64,000 nucleotides of DNA, taken from the NCBI GenBank assembly GCA_902798685.1, contig CADBXO010000002.1:1-64000 (forward strand), written 5' to 3'. This DNA comes from an uncultured Bacteroidales bacterium (GTDB lineage: Bacteria; Bacteroidota; Bacteroidia; Bacteroidales; Bacteroidaceae). Below are positions 29,567 to 38,929 of this stretch, piece after piece (the first letter of the stretch is position 1; each line of letters opens with the position of its first letter). The position numbers and the translations under genes are program-made. The notes under the pieces are model-generated. The model searched no databases, was not told where the DNA came from, and saw nothing but the letters and a program-made list of their open reading frames with translations.

Positions 29567-31321
29567 TTATTTCAAATCGACTTTGAGTTGAAGCTCGTCC
29601 AACTGGGACTGGTCCAGAGGACCGGGAGCGTCGAGCATGACGTCGCGACCTGAGTTGTTCTTGGGGAATGCTATGCAGTCGCGGATGCTGTCCAGCTTGG
29701 CAAAGATGCTGACAAAACGATCCAGACCGAATGCCAGACCACCGTGAGGAGGTGCACCGAACTTGAAGGCGTTCATCAGGAAGCCGAACTTGGCCTGAGC
29801 CTGCTCAGGTGTGAAGCCCAGAATCTTGAATATGGTAGCCTGCAGCTTGCTGTCGTGGATACGGATAGAACCGCCACCAACCTCAATACCGTTGATTACC
29901 ATATCATATGCATTGGCGCGAACGCTTGCAGGATCAGTATCCAGCAGAGGAACATCCTCGGGCTTGGGGCTTGTGAACGGATGGTGCATAGCCATGAGGC
30001 GGTTCTCCTCATCGGACCATTCGTACATGGGGAAGTCAATGACCCAGAGGCACTTGAACTTGTTCTTGTCACGCAGGCCCAGCTCATCGGCCACCTTAAG
30101 ACGGAGCTCTGAGAGCTGCTTGCGGGTCTTCATGGCGTCATCACCGCTAAGAATCAGGATCAGGTCACCAGCCTCAGCGTTCATGGCAGCCTTAAGCTGC
30201 TGCAGAACCTCCTGAGAGTAGAACTTGTCGACCGATGACTTAACGCTGCCGTCAGCCTCAACGCGGGCATAAACCATACCCTTTGCGCCTATCTGCGGAC
30301 GCTTAACGTACTCAGTAAGAGCGTCAATCTGCTTGCGGGTGTATGTAGCGGCACCCTTTGCGCAGATACCGCCGATGTAAGCGGCACCGTCAAATACGCC
30401 GAATCCGTAGCCCTTGAGAACATCCATCAGTTCAACAAAGTGCATGTCAAAGCGGAGGTCGGGTTTGTCTGAGCCGTAGTATTTCATAGCGTCCTGCCAG
30501 GTCATACGCTGGAAGGGCTCTGTAAAGTCTATGTTAAGGATGCTCTTGAACAGATGCTTGGCCATGGCCTCAAATATCTGGAGGATATCCTCCTGCTCCA
30601 CGAATGACATCTCGCAGTCAATCTGGGTGAACTCAGGCTGGCGGTCAGCGCGCAGGTCCTCGTCACGGAAGCACTTGGCAATCTGGAAGTAACGGTCAAA
30701 ACCTGATACCATAAGCAGCTGCTTGAGGATCTGGGGGCTCTGAGGCAGAGCGTAGAACTGACCGGGGTTCATGCGTGAAGGTACAACGAAGTCACGTGCA
30801 CCCTCAGGAGTTGAGTTGATAAGGATAGGTGTCTCAACCTCCATGAAGTTCAGATCATCCAGGAACTTACGGATCTCCATAACCATCTTGTGGCGCAGTT
30901 CCAGGTTCTTGCGGACACACTGGCGGCGCAGGTCAAGATAGCGGTATTTCATACGCAGGTCATCACCGCCGTCGGTCTCGTCCTCGATTGTGAAAGGAGG
31001 CGTATCGGCCGCATTGATGACATTCAGTGTATTAACCAGGATCTCGATGTCACCTGTGGGAATCTTGGAGTTCTTGCTTGAACGCTCGCTTACCTTACCG
31101 GTAATCTGGATAACGTATTCGCGTCCCAGACGGTTTGCCTGCTCGCAAAGAGCGGCATCAGTAGCGTCATCAAACACAAGCTGGGTAATGCCGTAGCGGT
31201 CACGCAGGTCAACAAAGACCATACCACCCATTTTTCTAACTCTCTGCACCCATCCTGCCAATGTAACGGTCGTGCCGGCATCGGCCAGACGGAGCTCTCC
31301 ACATGTTTTTGATCTGAACAT
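29567..31321 (-). CDS. aspS: Aspartyl-tRNA synthetase
   Basis: A 584-residue class II synthetase of the bacterial type. Residues of about 1-105 form the anticodon-binding OB fold ([23 protein letters not shown]). Motif 2 is [18 protein letters not shown], the GAD insertion domain spans roughly 280-420, and motif 3 is [12 protein letters not shown] near the C-terminus. It charges tRNA-Asp in the cytosol. It is a single gene; TAAATTTG at 31347-31354 (minus) is its -7 element. Confidence 0.97.
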   Translation of the reverse strand: MFRSKTCGELRLADAGTTVTLAGWVQRVRKMGGMVFVDLRDRYGITQLVFDDATDAALCEQANRLGREYVIQITGKVSERSSKNSKIPTGDIEILVNTLNVINAADTPPFTIEDETDGGDDLRMKYRYLDLRRQCVRKNLELRHKMVMEIRKFLDDLNFMEVETPILINSTPEGARDFVVPSRMNPGQFYALPQSPQILKQLLMVSGFDRYFQIAKCFRDEDLRADRQPEFTQIDCEMSFVEQEDILQIFEAMAKHLFKSILNIDFTEPFQRMTWQDAMKYYGSDKPDLRFDMHFVELMDVLKGYGFGVFDGAAYIGGICAKGAATYTRKQIDALTEYVKRPQIGAKGMVYARVEADGSVKSSVDKFYSQEVLQQLKAAMNAEAGDLILILSGDDAMKTRKQLSELRLKVADELGLRDKNKFKCLWVIDFPMYEWSDEENRLMAMHHPFTSPKPEDVPLLDTDPASVRANAYDMVINGIEVGGGSIRIHDSKLQATIFKILGFTPEQAQAKFGFLMNAFKFGAPPHGGLAFGLDRFVSIFAKLDSIRDCIAFPKNNSGRDVMLDAPGPLDQSQLDELQLKVDLK

Positions 31322-31346
31322 AAAGTCAATTCCTTAAAAAGACCTG

Positions 31347-31354
31347 CAAATTTA
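31347..31354 (-). promoter_or_regulatory. -7 promoter element of aspS
   Basis: TAAATTTG on the minus strand, 25 bp before the aspS ATG, matches TAnnTTTG. Confidence 0.6.
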
Positions 31355-31494
31355 CCTTTTTTGTTTGATAACTGTATATTATTCCCGTTTGAATTGTTCT
31401 TTAGAGCAGTCGGATTACAGCATATGTAAAAATTGCTTAACTTCGCCCAAACTAAACTATATTATTAAAGGTATTAACCTAATTAGATTGCTTT

Positions 31495-31863
31495 ATGAAA
31501 AAGAAACTTGCCCGTTTTTCGTATGTGCTCGCAACCGTTCTGTTTGTATTCACCGGTTGTAGCCTGTTGGAAGATGAATATGATGAGGATCTGCTGATCG
31601 GTTCATGGTCCACAAATACCTGGAGCTACGTTTTCAATGATGATTACACCGGTTCACGCACACAAGCAGGCAGAACCCAGACCTTTACCTGGAGCCTTGA
31701 CGGCGATGAGCTGGAACTCAAGTTCGATAAATATGAAGAAGGCCAGTCTCAGATCGTAACATTCACCGTCTTCATCGTTGAGGAACTCAATGAGACAAGG
31801 ATGGAGGTTTACGACAAGGAAGATTCGTCTAAGACAATAATCGTCTTCACTAAGAAGAAATAA
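31495..31863 (+). CDS. Small lipocalin-like lipoprotein
   Basis: A 122-residue protein with lipoprotein signal MKKKLARFSYVLATVLFVFTGC (lipobox FTGC). The mature part, LLIGSWSTNTWSYVFNDDYTGSRT ... FTWSLDGDELELKF, has the W-x-F-N-x-D-G-T pattern of small lipocalin-like domains common in Bacteroidetes lipoproteins. The ligand is unknown. Its TAA overlaps the ATG of the AsmA-like gene (TAATG), so the two are translationally coupled. Confidence 0.75.
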   Translation: MKKKLARFSYVLATVLFVFTGCSLLEDEYDEDLLIGSWSTNTWSYVFNDDYTGSRTQAGRTQTFTWSLDGDELELKFDKYEEGQSQIVTFTVFIVEELNETRMEVYDKEDSSKTIIVFTKKK

Positions 31864-34800
31864 TGAAACCAAAAGCTAAAAAAGCCCTCAAGATTACCGG
31901 AATCACCCTGGGATCACTCATCGGACTGGTCCTGATACTGGTACTGGTAGCATGCTGGTTGGTATTTTCATCATCCAGCTTGACCAAAATTGCAGAGAAG
32001 GCCATTGACCGATACTCTCCCGCCCGCGCCAAGATTGATGACGTGGACCTGACTCTTGTGGGTTCATATCCGTTCCTGGGATTCCGTCTGAACGGCCTTG
32101 TAGTGTATGATGACATGGAGACCTCTCCGTATGATACGCTAGCAGCCGTTGACGAATTCACGGTGACCGTTGATTTCAAGACCCTCTACAAGGAGAAAAA
32201 GATCATCCTTACCAACCTGTTTATCAACGGAATAGCCGCCAACCTCTATACTGCGGCCGACGGCAGCTCCAACCTGGATGTGTTCGGCACTTCCCAGGAG
32301 GAAGAAGAGGAACCCAAGGATGATGAGAGCAGCATGGATATCTATGCTGACCTGCAGAAGATATCAATCAAGGACATCAACGCATCCTACAAGGACCTCT
32401 CATCAGGCATAGATGCCGGAATCAACCGTCTTGACATTGAACTCAAGGGACTGCTCAACTACGACAGCCTGGATGCCAAAGCCGGTATCAAGCTGGCATC
32501 GGTCAACGCAGCCATAAAGACTGATTCTATGGACGTTACGGCATACCTCAAGGACATAGACCTTGACGCCGTTCTCGCCAAGTACAATGAAGATGTCTCT
32601 GCAGACCTGACCCTGAACCTCAAGGAGACACAGGCCACCATGGATGACATCAAGGCCAACCTGAACAACCTCAAGCTGGTTCTGAGCAACGCAAGCTGCA
32701 CCATGGGCAGTGAAGGCCTGGGAGACCTCATGACCGCATTCCGCATCACCGCATCAAACCTCACCTACTCATCCGAGGGCATGATGACCGAGACCGGAAA
32801 CATAGTCATGAAGGCCGATAAGGCCAGCCTTGCAGGTGACAATGCCAACGTAAGCGGATTCACATTTGATTCCCGTGACATCTCACTCACACTTGAGGAT
32901 TCCATAGGAACCATCACCAACGCCTCTATAGAAAAGGTTCTGCTAGGTCTGGAAGGCGCCCTCAAGCTTGATTTGAGCGATGTCAACACCAGTCTGGCCA
33001 TAGACGTTGAAGGAACCAAATATGACCAGGGCGGCGAGGATCCCATGAACGTCATCACCGATGAACTTTCATTCAGGGCCGATGCCACCATCAAGGATGA
33101 TGACATATCACTGCTGGCCGAGTTCAACACCCCGTCAGTAAGTGTAGAGATGGACAGCGCCCTGTATGTTCCCGGATGGTCATTAGGATTCACCCTGCCT
33201 GTTGAGACAAACAGGGACATAACCCGTTTCAACGTCAAGGAGGGCTCCAACATCCGCATTGACGGCCAGCAGATAGCATTCAACGCCAACGGAGCACTCG
33301 GCGGCCAGCAGACAGTTGCAGGACGTGCCAGAATCCGCACACCGCGTGACCTTGACATAGACCGTCTCATCTCCATGATTCCGGAGGCATTCGCCGATGC
33401 TCTCGAAGGCATTGACGTGCACGGAACCGTAGGACTGGACATCAACGTCAAGGGTGCCCTGGCTGACAACGGACCCGTTCTGGATAACGCATCGGCCAAG
33501 ATAGGACTCAGAAATCTGGACGCATGCATGAATGATTCGCTCAAGGCCGCATCAGGCAAACTGTCACTTGAGGCAGTCTACCCCAGCCGCGTAGCAGTTG
33601 ACCGCAAGCGTCAGACCGCCGATGTCAACATAACGGCTACAGACCTCGACCTCTCCATGGTTGACTCCACCACCATCAACGCATCACTTGAAAACCTCAA
33701 TCTGAGTGCATCGGTGGCCGGACTGGATGAAGACGTGGATAAGATGAATGCTCAGGTAAGCATTAATGTAGGCACTCTTGAGGCCGATATGGACACCATA
33801 TTCGGAACCCTTAAGAACACCGCCATAGCACTCAACATGGCACCTGCCGATGGCACTATCGCCATGAAGGCCGATGTCGGATTCGACGAGCTTGCAGCCA
33901 GCATGGGCAGCACCCTCTCAGCAATGCTGGGTGCCACCAAACTGCAGGCCATGGCACAGTATGACTCCACCAAGACCGAGATACTGAATCAGTGGAATCC
34001 TCAGGTCAAGATGATACTCAAAGACGGTCAGGTTGACATGCTGGCCTCTCCCATCTGCCTCAAGACCCTTGACTTTGACTTCTCTCTGGGCCGATTCAAC
34101 ATCAACGAGTGCCGTGCCGAGATTGATGATTCCGATATCCAGCTCTGGGGTGACATCTATAACATAGGTGAATTCATGGACGGTACCGGTCTGCTCACCG
34201 GTGAGCTTTCACTTGAGTCTGACCACATGAACCTGAACAGGCTCATGGCACTTACCGGCGATGAAGAGAGCCAGGAGGTTGCCGAGGAGACCGTACAGGA
34301 GATTGAAGAGGGCCAGGACACCATCAGCACCGGTCCTATCATGATACCTAAGGGCATTGACCTGACACTCTACACCAACCTGAGCGAGGTTGAATTCAAC
34401 GATCACACCTTCAACAACGTAGGCGGTGACATCTCAATCAAGGACGGTGTCATGGTATTGCAGGAGCTCGGTTTCTCATCAAAGGCCGCCGAGATGCAGT
34501 TGACTGCCATCTATAAGACTCCCAATGTCCAGGACCGCTTCATGGAGCTTGACTTCCATCTGCTGGATATCGAGATTGATGAACTCATCGACATCGTTCC
34601 TGCAGTTGACTCAATCATGCCTATGTTGAGAGCATTCTCAGGTAAGGCACAGTTCCACTTTGCCGCCCAGACCTATCTGGAGCCTGATTACGTGACCTAC
34701 GGACCTCTGTATCCGCAGATGTTCACGCTTATCAGCAATGCTGTGATTGAGGGTGCAAACCTCCAGGTACTTGACTGTGAGATGTTTGACGAGATCAAGC

Positions 34801-35219
34801 GTAAACTGCTCATGAGCAAGGACGCTAAGCCAATCATAGACAGTCTGGATGTTGAATTGCAGGTACTTGACGGCAAGGTTGACGTCTATCCTACCCGCAT
34901 CAAGATGGATCGCTACGAGGCAATCCTGAGCGGCCGTCATAACATCGATGCCGGACTCAGCTGCAACTACAACATATCGCTTGTAAAGTGCCCGCTGCCC
35001 ATCCGTCTGGGTGTGACCATCAGCGGTCCTCTGAACGATATCGCAGAGTTCCCGGTACGCCACGTCAAGGTTGGACGCGCCAAGTATGACAAGTTGTACA
35101 GTCCTGAAAAGGGTAAGGCCGAGGAGGCTATCATGCGTCGCAAGAACGCAATCCTGGAAGCCGGCCGGGCCAATGTACGACCGCGGTCATCGGCCAAACA
35201 TGTAAAACCTGAAGAGTAA
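31863..35219 (+). CDS. AsmA family protein
   Basis: A 1118-residue protein with one N-terminal membrane helix (ITLGSLIGLVLILVLVACWLVF) and a huge periplasmic part. The start region IAEKAIDRYSPARAKIDDVDLTLVGSYPFLGFRLNGLVVYD is the AsmA N-terminal pattern, and repeated beta-strand segments resemble the bridge-like AsmA/TamB proteins thought to carry lipids between membranes. The C-terminal AsmA-like region (GLSCNYNISLVKCPLPIRLGVTISGPL) is also present. The tail is basic (KHVKPEE). A role in outer-membrane lipid traffic is inferred from the family. It is followed by a strong bidirectional terminator. Confidence 0.85.
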   Translation: MKPKAKKALKITGITLGSLIGLVLILVLVACWLVFSSSSLTKIAEKAIDRYSPARAKIDDVDLTLVGSYPFLGFRLNGLVVYDDMETSPYDTLAAVDEFTVTVDFKTLYKEKKIILTNLFINGIAANLYTAADGSSNLDVFGTSQEEEEEPKDDESSMDIYADLQKISIKDINASYKDLSSGIDAGINRLDIELKGLLNYDSLDAKAGIKLASVNAAIKTDSMDVTAYLKDIDLDAVLAKYNEDVSADLTLNLKETQATMDDIKANLNNLKLVLSNASCTMGSEGLGDLMTAFRITASNLTYSSEGMMTETGNIVMKADKASLAGDNANVSGFTFDSRDISLTLEDSIGTITNASIEKVLLGLEGALKLDLSDVNTSLAIDVEGTKYDQGGEDPMNVITDELSFRADATIKDDDISLLAEFNTPSVSVEMDSALYVPGWSLGFTLPVETNRDITRFNVKEGSNIRIDGQQIAFNANGALGGQQTVAGRARIRTPRDLDIDRLISMIPEAFADALEGIDVHGTVGLDINVKGALADNGPVLDNASAKIGLRNLDACMNDSLKAASGKLSLEAVYPSRVAVDRKRQTADVNITATDLDLSMVDSTTINASLENLNLSASVAGLDEDVDKMNAQVSINVGTLEADMDTIFGTLKNTAIALNMAPADGTIAMKADVGFDELAASMGSTLSAMLGATKLQAMAQYDSTKTEILNQWNPQVKMILKDGQVDMLASPICLKTLDFDFSLGRFNINECRAEIDDSDIQLWGDIYNIGEFMDGTGLLTGELSLESDHMNLNRLMALTGDEESQEVAEETVQEIEEGQDTISTGPIMIPKGIDLTLYTNLSEVEFNDHTFNNVGGDISIKDGVMVLQELGFSSKAAEMQLTAIYKTPNVQDRFMELDFHLLDIEIDELIDIVPAVDSIMPMLRAFSGKAQFHFAAQTYLEPDYVTYGPLYPQMFTLISNAVIEGANLQVLDCEMFDEIKRKLLMSKDAKPIIDSLDVELQVLDGKVDVYPTRIKMDRYEAILSGRHNIDAGLSCNYNISLVKCPLPIRLGVTISGPLNDIAEFPVRHVKVGRAKYDKLYSPEKGKAEEAIMRRKNAILEAGRANVRPRSSAKHVKPEE

Positions 35220-35220
35220 A

Positions 35221-35256
35221 AGAAATCCCCGGATGACCTCCGGGGATTTCTTTTTT
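35221..35256. terminator. Bidirectional intrinsic terminator
   Basis: AGAAATCCCCGGA and TCCGGGGATTTCT form a 13-bp stem (35221-35251) with a 5-base loop followed by TTTTTT. It lies between the convergent AsmA-like gene and the Na/Pi cotransporter gene. Confidence 0.92.
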
Positions 35257-35268
35257 ATCAATTATCGC

Positions 35269-37020
35269 TTAAGCACTCAAGCCTTGCAGTGCCTGGGAGA
35301 TGTTGATCATGAAGTCTCCCATCGTCTCAAGTTCCTGAATCAGATCGAAGTAGTAAACGCCTGCCGTGTAGTCATAGGATTTTACCTCCATGTTCTTGAG
35401 GTGCTCCTCACGCAGCGCGTCACGCATATCATTTATGGCATCCTCGGCCTTGTAGGCGTTTGTAATGTCAGTTACGTTGGCTTCGGCCAGGTTGGCGTTC
35501 ATCACATCATATGCATTCTGCATGGTGTCAAGCATCTCGTTTATACGCTTGCGCATGATGTCGTTGAACACCTTGTTATGGTCGCGCTTACGCTGCAGCA
35601 GACGTGAAATGGCCTCACCTGAATCACCCAGAGACTCCATCTCGCCTATTATCTTGAAATAAGCCTTGACCTGCATACGGGCCTGGTCCGATATCTCATT
35701 CTGGCTCACCTGGTTAAGGTATGTGGCAATCTCAAACTCAATACGGTCCGTAATCTCCTCATACTTGACAAGCTTTTCGCGGAAATCCTCGAATTTGTCA
35801 GTCTCAGACTCCTGAATGGCCTGACGTACATATCCGAATCCCTTTTCGCAAATCTCACCGAAGTGGTTGATCTCCTTGCGGGCCTCGGTTATTGACAGCT
35901 CAGCCAGATTGGCGTTACCCTTGCCGATATAAACCAGATGGAATACCTCTTTCTCCTCCTCCTTGTTGGGAACCATCTTCATAACCAGCTTCTCCAGCTG
36001 CGGTATGAACCATACCAGGATAAGGGTTGTGATGATGTTGAACAGTGAGTGAACTATTGCAACGCTGTACGGCAGACTGCTTGCCAGGGTTGTCTGAGCC
36101 TGCAGGGCCTCACCTGTAAGGTCAGTCTGTGAGAGCAGCGTGAAATCACATGTCAAAGGATTGGGGAATCCCAGAGCCTCAACGATATAGGCGTTCAGGC
36201 GCATATAAGGCTGGAACAGCGCAATTACCAGTATTGAACCGAACAGGTTGAATACCAGGTGCGCACGAGCCGTACGCTTTGAACTGATGTTGGTTGATGT
36301 TGCAGCCAGGTTTGAAGTGATTGTGGTTCCGATGTTCTCACCCAGGATGAACGCTACGGCATTCGGGAAGGTAATCACACCGCAGGCCAGCAGAAGCATT
36401 GTGATACTTGTTGCGGCGGCCGATGACTGCAGGCAGAATGTCATCACAGCACCGATTATAATGAACAGCACTGTGCTCAGCCCCATATCGGTTATAGGAG
36501 CAAGAAAATTACGTACACCCTCGCTTGAGAGCAGCGGATAAGATGTATCCTTAAGCATGCTCAGACCCAGGAACAGGAATGCAAATCCTATCAGGAATGA
36601 GCCGAAATCCTTGGTTTTCTGTTTCTTGAAGAATGATGACAGTACAAATCCCACGAATATCAGTGGGATGGCAATAGCACCAAGGCTGAAAGATCCGTCC
36701 ATCGATACGGCAAACAGCCAAGCAGTTACCGTTGTACCGATGTTTGCACCCATGATGACGCCGATTGCACTGCGTAATGTCATAAGACCTGCATTCACAA
36801 AGCTTACCAGCATAAGTGTGGTTGCGGTCGATGACTGTACGAGTACGGTCACTAAAAAACCGGTAAAAAGGCATTTACCGGTGTTGGAAGTCATCTTCTC
36901 AATAAACGAACGCAGACCCTTGCCTGCAAATCTCTGAAGGCTGCTGCTCATGAGGTTCATTCCGAAAAGGAACAGCGCAAGACAGCCTAACATCTTGAGA
37001 ATCTGATAGATTGTATCCAC
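35269..37020 (-). CDS. Na/Pi cotransporter family protein with PhoU domain
   Basis: A 583-residue inner-membrane protein. The N-terminal 330 residues carry two Na/Pi-cotransporter repeats, each with a QSSTATT/QSSAAAT motif (VLVQSSTATTLMLVSF and CLQSSAAATSITMLLL). The C-terminal 200 residues form a PhoU-like helical domain. Members move phosphate with sodium. The start codon is GTG at 37018-37020 (MDTIYQILKMLG), supported by a TATCTTTG promoter 24 bp upstream. The gene is alone; the promoter -33 box lies in a palindromic repeat. Confidence 0.9.
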   Translation of the reverse strand: MDTIYQILKMLGCLALFLFGMNLMSSSLQRFAGKGLRSFIEKMTSNTGKCLFTGFLVTVLVQSSTATTLMLVSFVNAGLMTLRSAIGVIMGANIGTTVTAWLFAVSMDGSFSLGAIAIPLIFVGFVLSSFFKKQKTKDFGSFLIGFAFLFLGLSMLKDTSYPLLSSEGVRNFLAPITDMGLSTVLFIIIGAVMTFCLQSSAAATSITMLLLACGVITFPNAVAFILGENIGTTITSNLAATSTNISSKRTARAHLVFNLFGSILVIALFQPYMRLNAYIVEALGFPNPLTCDFTLLSQTDLTGEALQAQTTLASSLPYSVAIVHSLFNIITTLILVWFIPQLEKLVMKMVPNKEEEKEVFHLVYIGKGNANLAELSITEARKEINHFGEICEKGFGYVRQAIQESETDKFEDFREKLVKYEEITDRIEFEIATYLNQVSQNEISDQARMQVKAYFKIIGEMESLGDSGEAISRLLQRKRDHNKVFNDIMRKRINEMLDTMQNAYDVMNANLAEANVTDITNAYKAEDAINDMRDALREEHLKNMEVKSYDYTAGVYYFDLIQELETMGDFMINISQALQGLSA

Positions 37021-37044
37021 TTATATATCTTGTTAATTCCGTTA

Positions 37045-37075
37045 CAAAGATAATATTTTTTCAAAATGATACAAT
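37045..37075 (-). promoter_or_regulatory. Promoter of the Na/Pi cotransporter gene
   Basis: On the minus strand ATTG (37072-37075), a 19-bp spacer and TATCTTTG (37045-37052). The -33 box falls inside the palindrome at 37070-37096. Confidence 0.65.
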
Positions 37076-37096
37076 TGGGGCCTGTCCCCTTTTGTA
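37070..37096. repeat. Stop-codon-abutting palindrome
   Basis: 27 bp: TACAATTGGGG, CCTGT, CCCCTTTTGTA. It starts directly after the TGA stop of the PhnP-like gene (minus strand). The symmetry extends outward to AAAATGA/TCATTTT at 37063-37103. It is closely related to the 27-mers at 47148 and 62780. Confidence 0.88.
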
Positions 37097-37858
37097 TCAT
37101 TTTATTTCAAGCACCAGGCCGTCGTATGCAAACTGAACGTTCTTGGGGAACTTGGGGTTCATGATTGCATGCATGCCTGCACGGTGGCTCATATGAACGA
37201 AATAGGTCTGTTTAGCCCCTATTCTCTCCGCAAACAGCACAGCCTGACGCACGTTCTGGTGCGTGGGATGCTCCTTGGTATGCAGAGCGTTAACTATCAG
37301 AGTCTCAGTCCCTTTTATAAGATTGACAGACTCCTCGTCAATCGATTTCATATCAGTTATATAAGTCAGTTTTCCTATTCTGTAGCCCAGTATCGGCAGA
37401 TTGCCGTGCATCACGCGCAGCGGCAGTATCTCCAGATCACCTACTGTGAACTTCTCAAACGGACGTATCTCACGCAGTTCCATATGGGGAATACGCGGGT
37501 TGCTGGTCTTGCAGAAACAGTACGGCATGCTCTGGACGATATGGTCGATTACATTCTTCTCGGCGTATATCGGAATAGTGGTTGTAGTGCAGTAAGGACG
37601 GAGGTCATCCAGACCTCCTATATGGTCATAATGCTCATGCGTAACAATCACAGCATCAAGCTGTTCAATACCGGCTCTTAAAGCCTGCTGACGGAAGTCC
37701 GGACCGCAGTCAATTATGATTTTCACGGCGTCGGTTTCAATCAGGGCCGATGTGCGCAGACGCTTGTCATGCGGGTCTGTCGACTGGCATGTCTGGCAGT
37801 GGCAGCGCATCTCAGGTACGCCTATTGAAGTTCCGGTTCCAAGAAATGTGAGTTTCAT
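37097..37858 (-). CDS. Metallo-beta-lactamase fold hydrolase (PhnP-like)
   Basis: A 253-residue cytosolic enzyme. The zinc-binding HxHxDH motif is in VTHEHYDHIGG (about residue 75-85), with further ligands in the GNLPILGYRIGKL and YFVHMSHR regions. A Cys/His cluster near the N-terminus (MRCHCQTC) resembles the extra metal site of PhnP phosphodiesterases. It probably hydrolyses a cyclic phosphodiester or acts in RNA processing; the substrate is unknown. Its start overlaps the stop of murB by 4 bp. Its stop TGA abuts a palindromic repeat. Confidence 0.85.
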   Translation of the reverse strand: MKLTFLGTGTSIGVPEMRCHCQTCQSTDPHDKRLRTSALIETDAVKIIIDCGPDFRQQALRAGIEQLDAVIVTHEHYDHIGGLDDLRPYCTTTTIPIYAEKNVIDHIVQSMPYCFCKTSNPRIPHMELREIRPFEKFTVGDLEILPLRVMHGNLPILGYRIGKLTYITDMKSIDEESVNLIKGTETLIVNALHTKEHPTHQNVRQAVLFAERIGAKQTYFVHMSHRAGMHAIMNPKFPKNVQFAYDGLVLEIK

Positions 37859-38853
37859 ATGTAATTCACCTCGGTTGAGAGGGTTATTCCGAATTTCTGT
37901 TTCACATCCGCAATGATGGTGTCAGCCAGGCGCTTGACATCGGCCCCGGTGGCCCCACCCTTGTTTACGAGCACCAGTGCCTGCTTGTCATAAACGGCTG
38001 CAGGACCCAGTGAGCGGCCTTTCCAGCCCGTTTTCTCAATCAGCCAGCCTGCAGGAACCTTGACACCGCCGGGTGCGGCATATGAGGGTACGTCAGGATA
38101 GTTACTCCTTATTATATTGAACTCCTCCTCAGATATCACGGGGTTCATGAAGAAGCTGCCTGCATTGCCCAGAACCTTGGGATCCGGCAGTTTGCTCTCG
38201 CGTATGGAAATCACAGCCTGCCTTATGTTGGCCAGTGTGGGACCGCCCAGGCGCTCAACCTCCTGCTCCAGTGCACCGTAGCCCAGTTTCGGCTGAGGAA
38301 CGGTAGATAGTGCATATATCACGTATGCAACGGCATACTGGCCTTTCAGCTCATTCTTGAAAATGCTCTGACGGTATGCGTAGTTGCACTCGGAGTTGCT
38401 GAAATCACGCTCGGTTCCATCGGCCAGGCATATGGTCTGGACAGTGTCTATAACGTCCTTTGCCTCAACGCCGTACGCTCCTATGTTCTGCACTGCGCTT
38501 GCTCCCACCTCACCGGGAATGGCCGAGAGGTTCTCAACACCCCAGAAGCCGTTAATGGTGCACCAGGCAACAAAATCATCCCACACTACACCTGCGCCCA
38601 CCTTTACGTGAACGTGGTCATCAGTTCTTCCTATTATCTCGATTGATGATATCGTAGAATGCAGAACGGTGCCCTTGAAATCACCCATAAACAGCAGATT
38701 GCTGCCTCCTCCTATCATCAGAACGGGCTTCTCGATATCGAGCAGGGCGTTTTTGAGTTCATCGGTAGTGGCCCAGTCAATCAGGCTGTTTGCCCTGACA
38801 TCCATACCGAAAGTATTCCTGTCCGCAAGTGAACAATTGTCTCTTATTGTCAT
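37855..38853 (-). CDS. murB: UDP-N-acetylmuramate dehydrogenase (UDP-N-acetylenolpyruvoylglucosamine reductase)
   Basis: The 332-residue FAD enzyme makes UDP-MurNAc for peptidoglycan. The FAD-binding region reads MIGGGSNLLF, substrate residues are in YRQSIFKNEL, and a Ser proton donor lies in GNAGSFFMNP. The form resembles E. coli MurB (long type with the extra loop). It is upstream of and overlaps the PhnP-like gene. The -7 element TATTTTTG (38858-38865) sits only 4 bp before the ATG, so the transcript may be nearly leaderless. Confidence 0.94.
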   Translation of the reverse strand: MTIRDNCSLADRNTFGMDVRANSLIDWATTDELKNALLDIEKPVLMIGGGSNLLFMGDFKGTVLHSTISSIEIIGRTDDHVHVKVGAGVVWDDFVAWCTINGFWGVENLSAIPGEVGASAVQNIGAYGVEAKDVIDTVQTICLADGTERDFSNSECNYAYRQSIFKNELKGQYAVAYVIYALSTVPQPKLGYGALEQEVERLGGPTLANIRQAVISIRESKLPDPKVLGNAGSFFMNPVISEEEFNIIRSNYPDVPSYAAPGGVKVPAGWLIEKTGWKGRSLGPAAVYDKQALVLVNKGGATGADVKRLADTIIADVKQKFGITLSTEVNYI

Positions 38854-38857
38854 GCTG

Positions 38858-38906
38858 CAAAAATACTCATTCTAGTTGGTGTTCCACTCATTTTTTGCTA
38901 ATTTTG
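38858..38906. promoter_or_regulatory. Divergent promoters for murB (minus) and pheS (plus)
   Basis: TATTTTTG at 38858-38865 on the minus strand serves murB. TAATTTTG at 38899-38906 on the plus strand, with TTG at 38876-38878 20 bp upstream, serves pheS. Both match the Bacteroidetes pattern. Confidence 0.65.
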
Positions 38907-38929
38907 CACTCCGAAAAACAGTAACCGCG

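Noticed and set aside
32765..33559. A 264-codon frame antisense to the AsmA-like gene, and similar long antisense frames
   Set aside because: The frames arise from the codon structure of the true gene; they show Ser/Arg/Pro-rich low-complexity sequence and no signals.
38876..38929. Longer pheS starting at 38876
   Set aside because: The ATG lies upstream of the -7 promoter element, and the extra 18 residues are not PheS-like.
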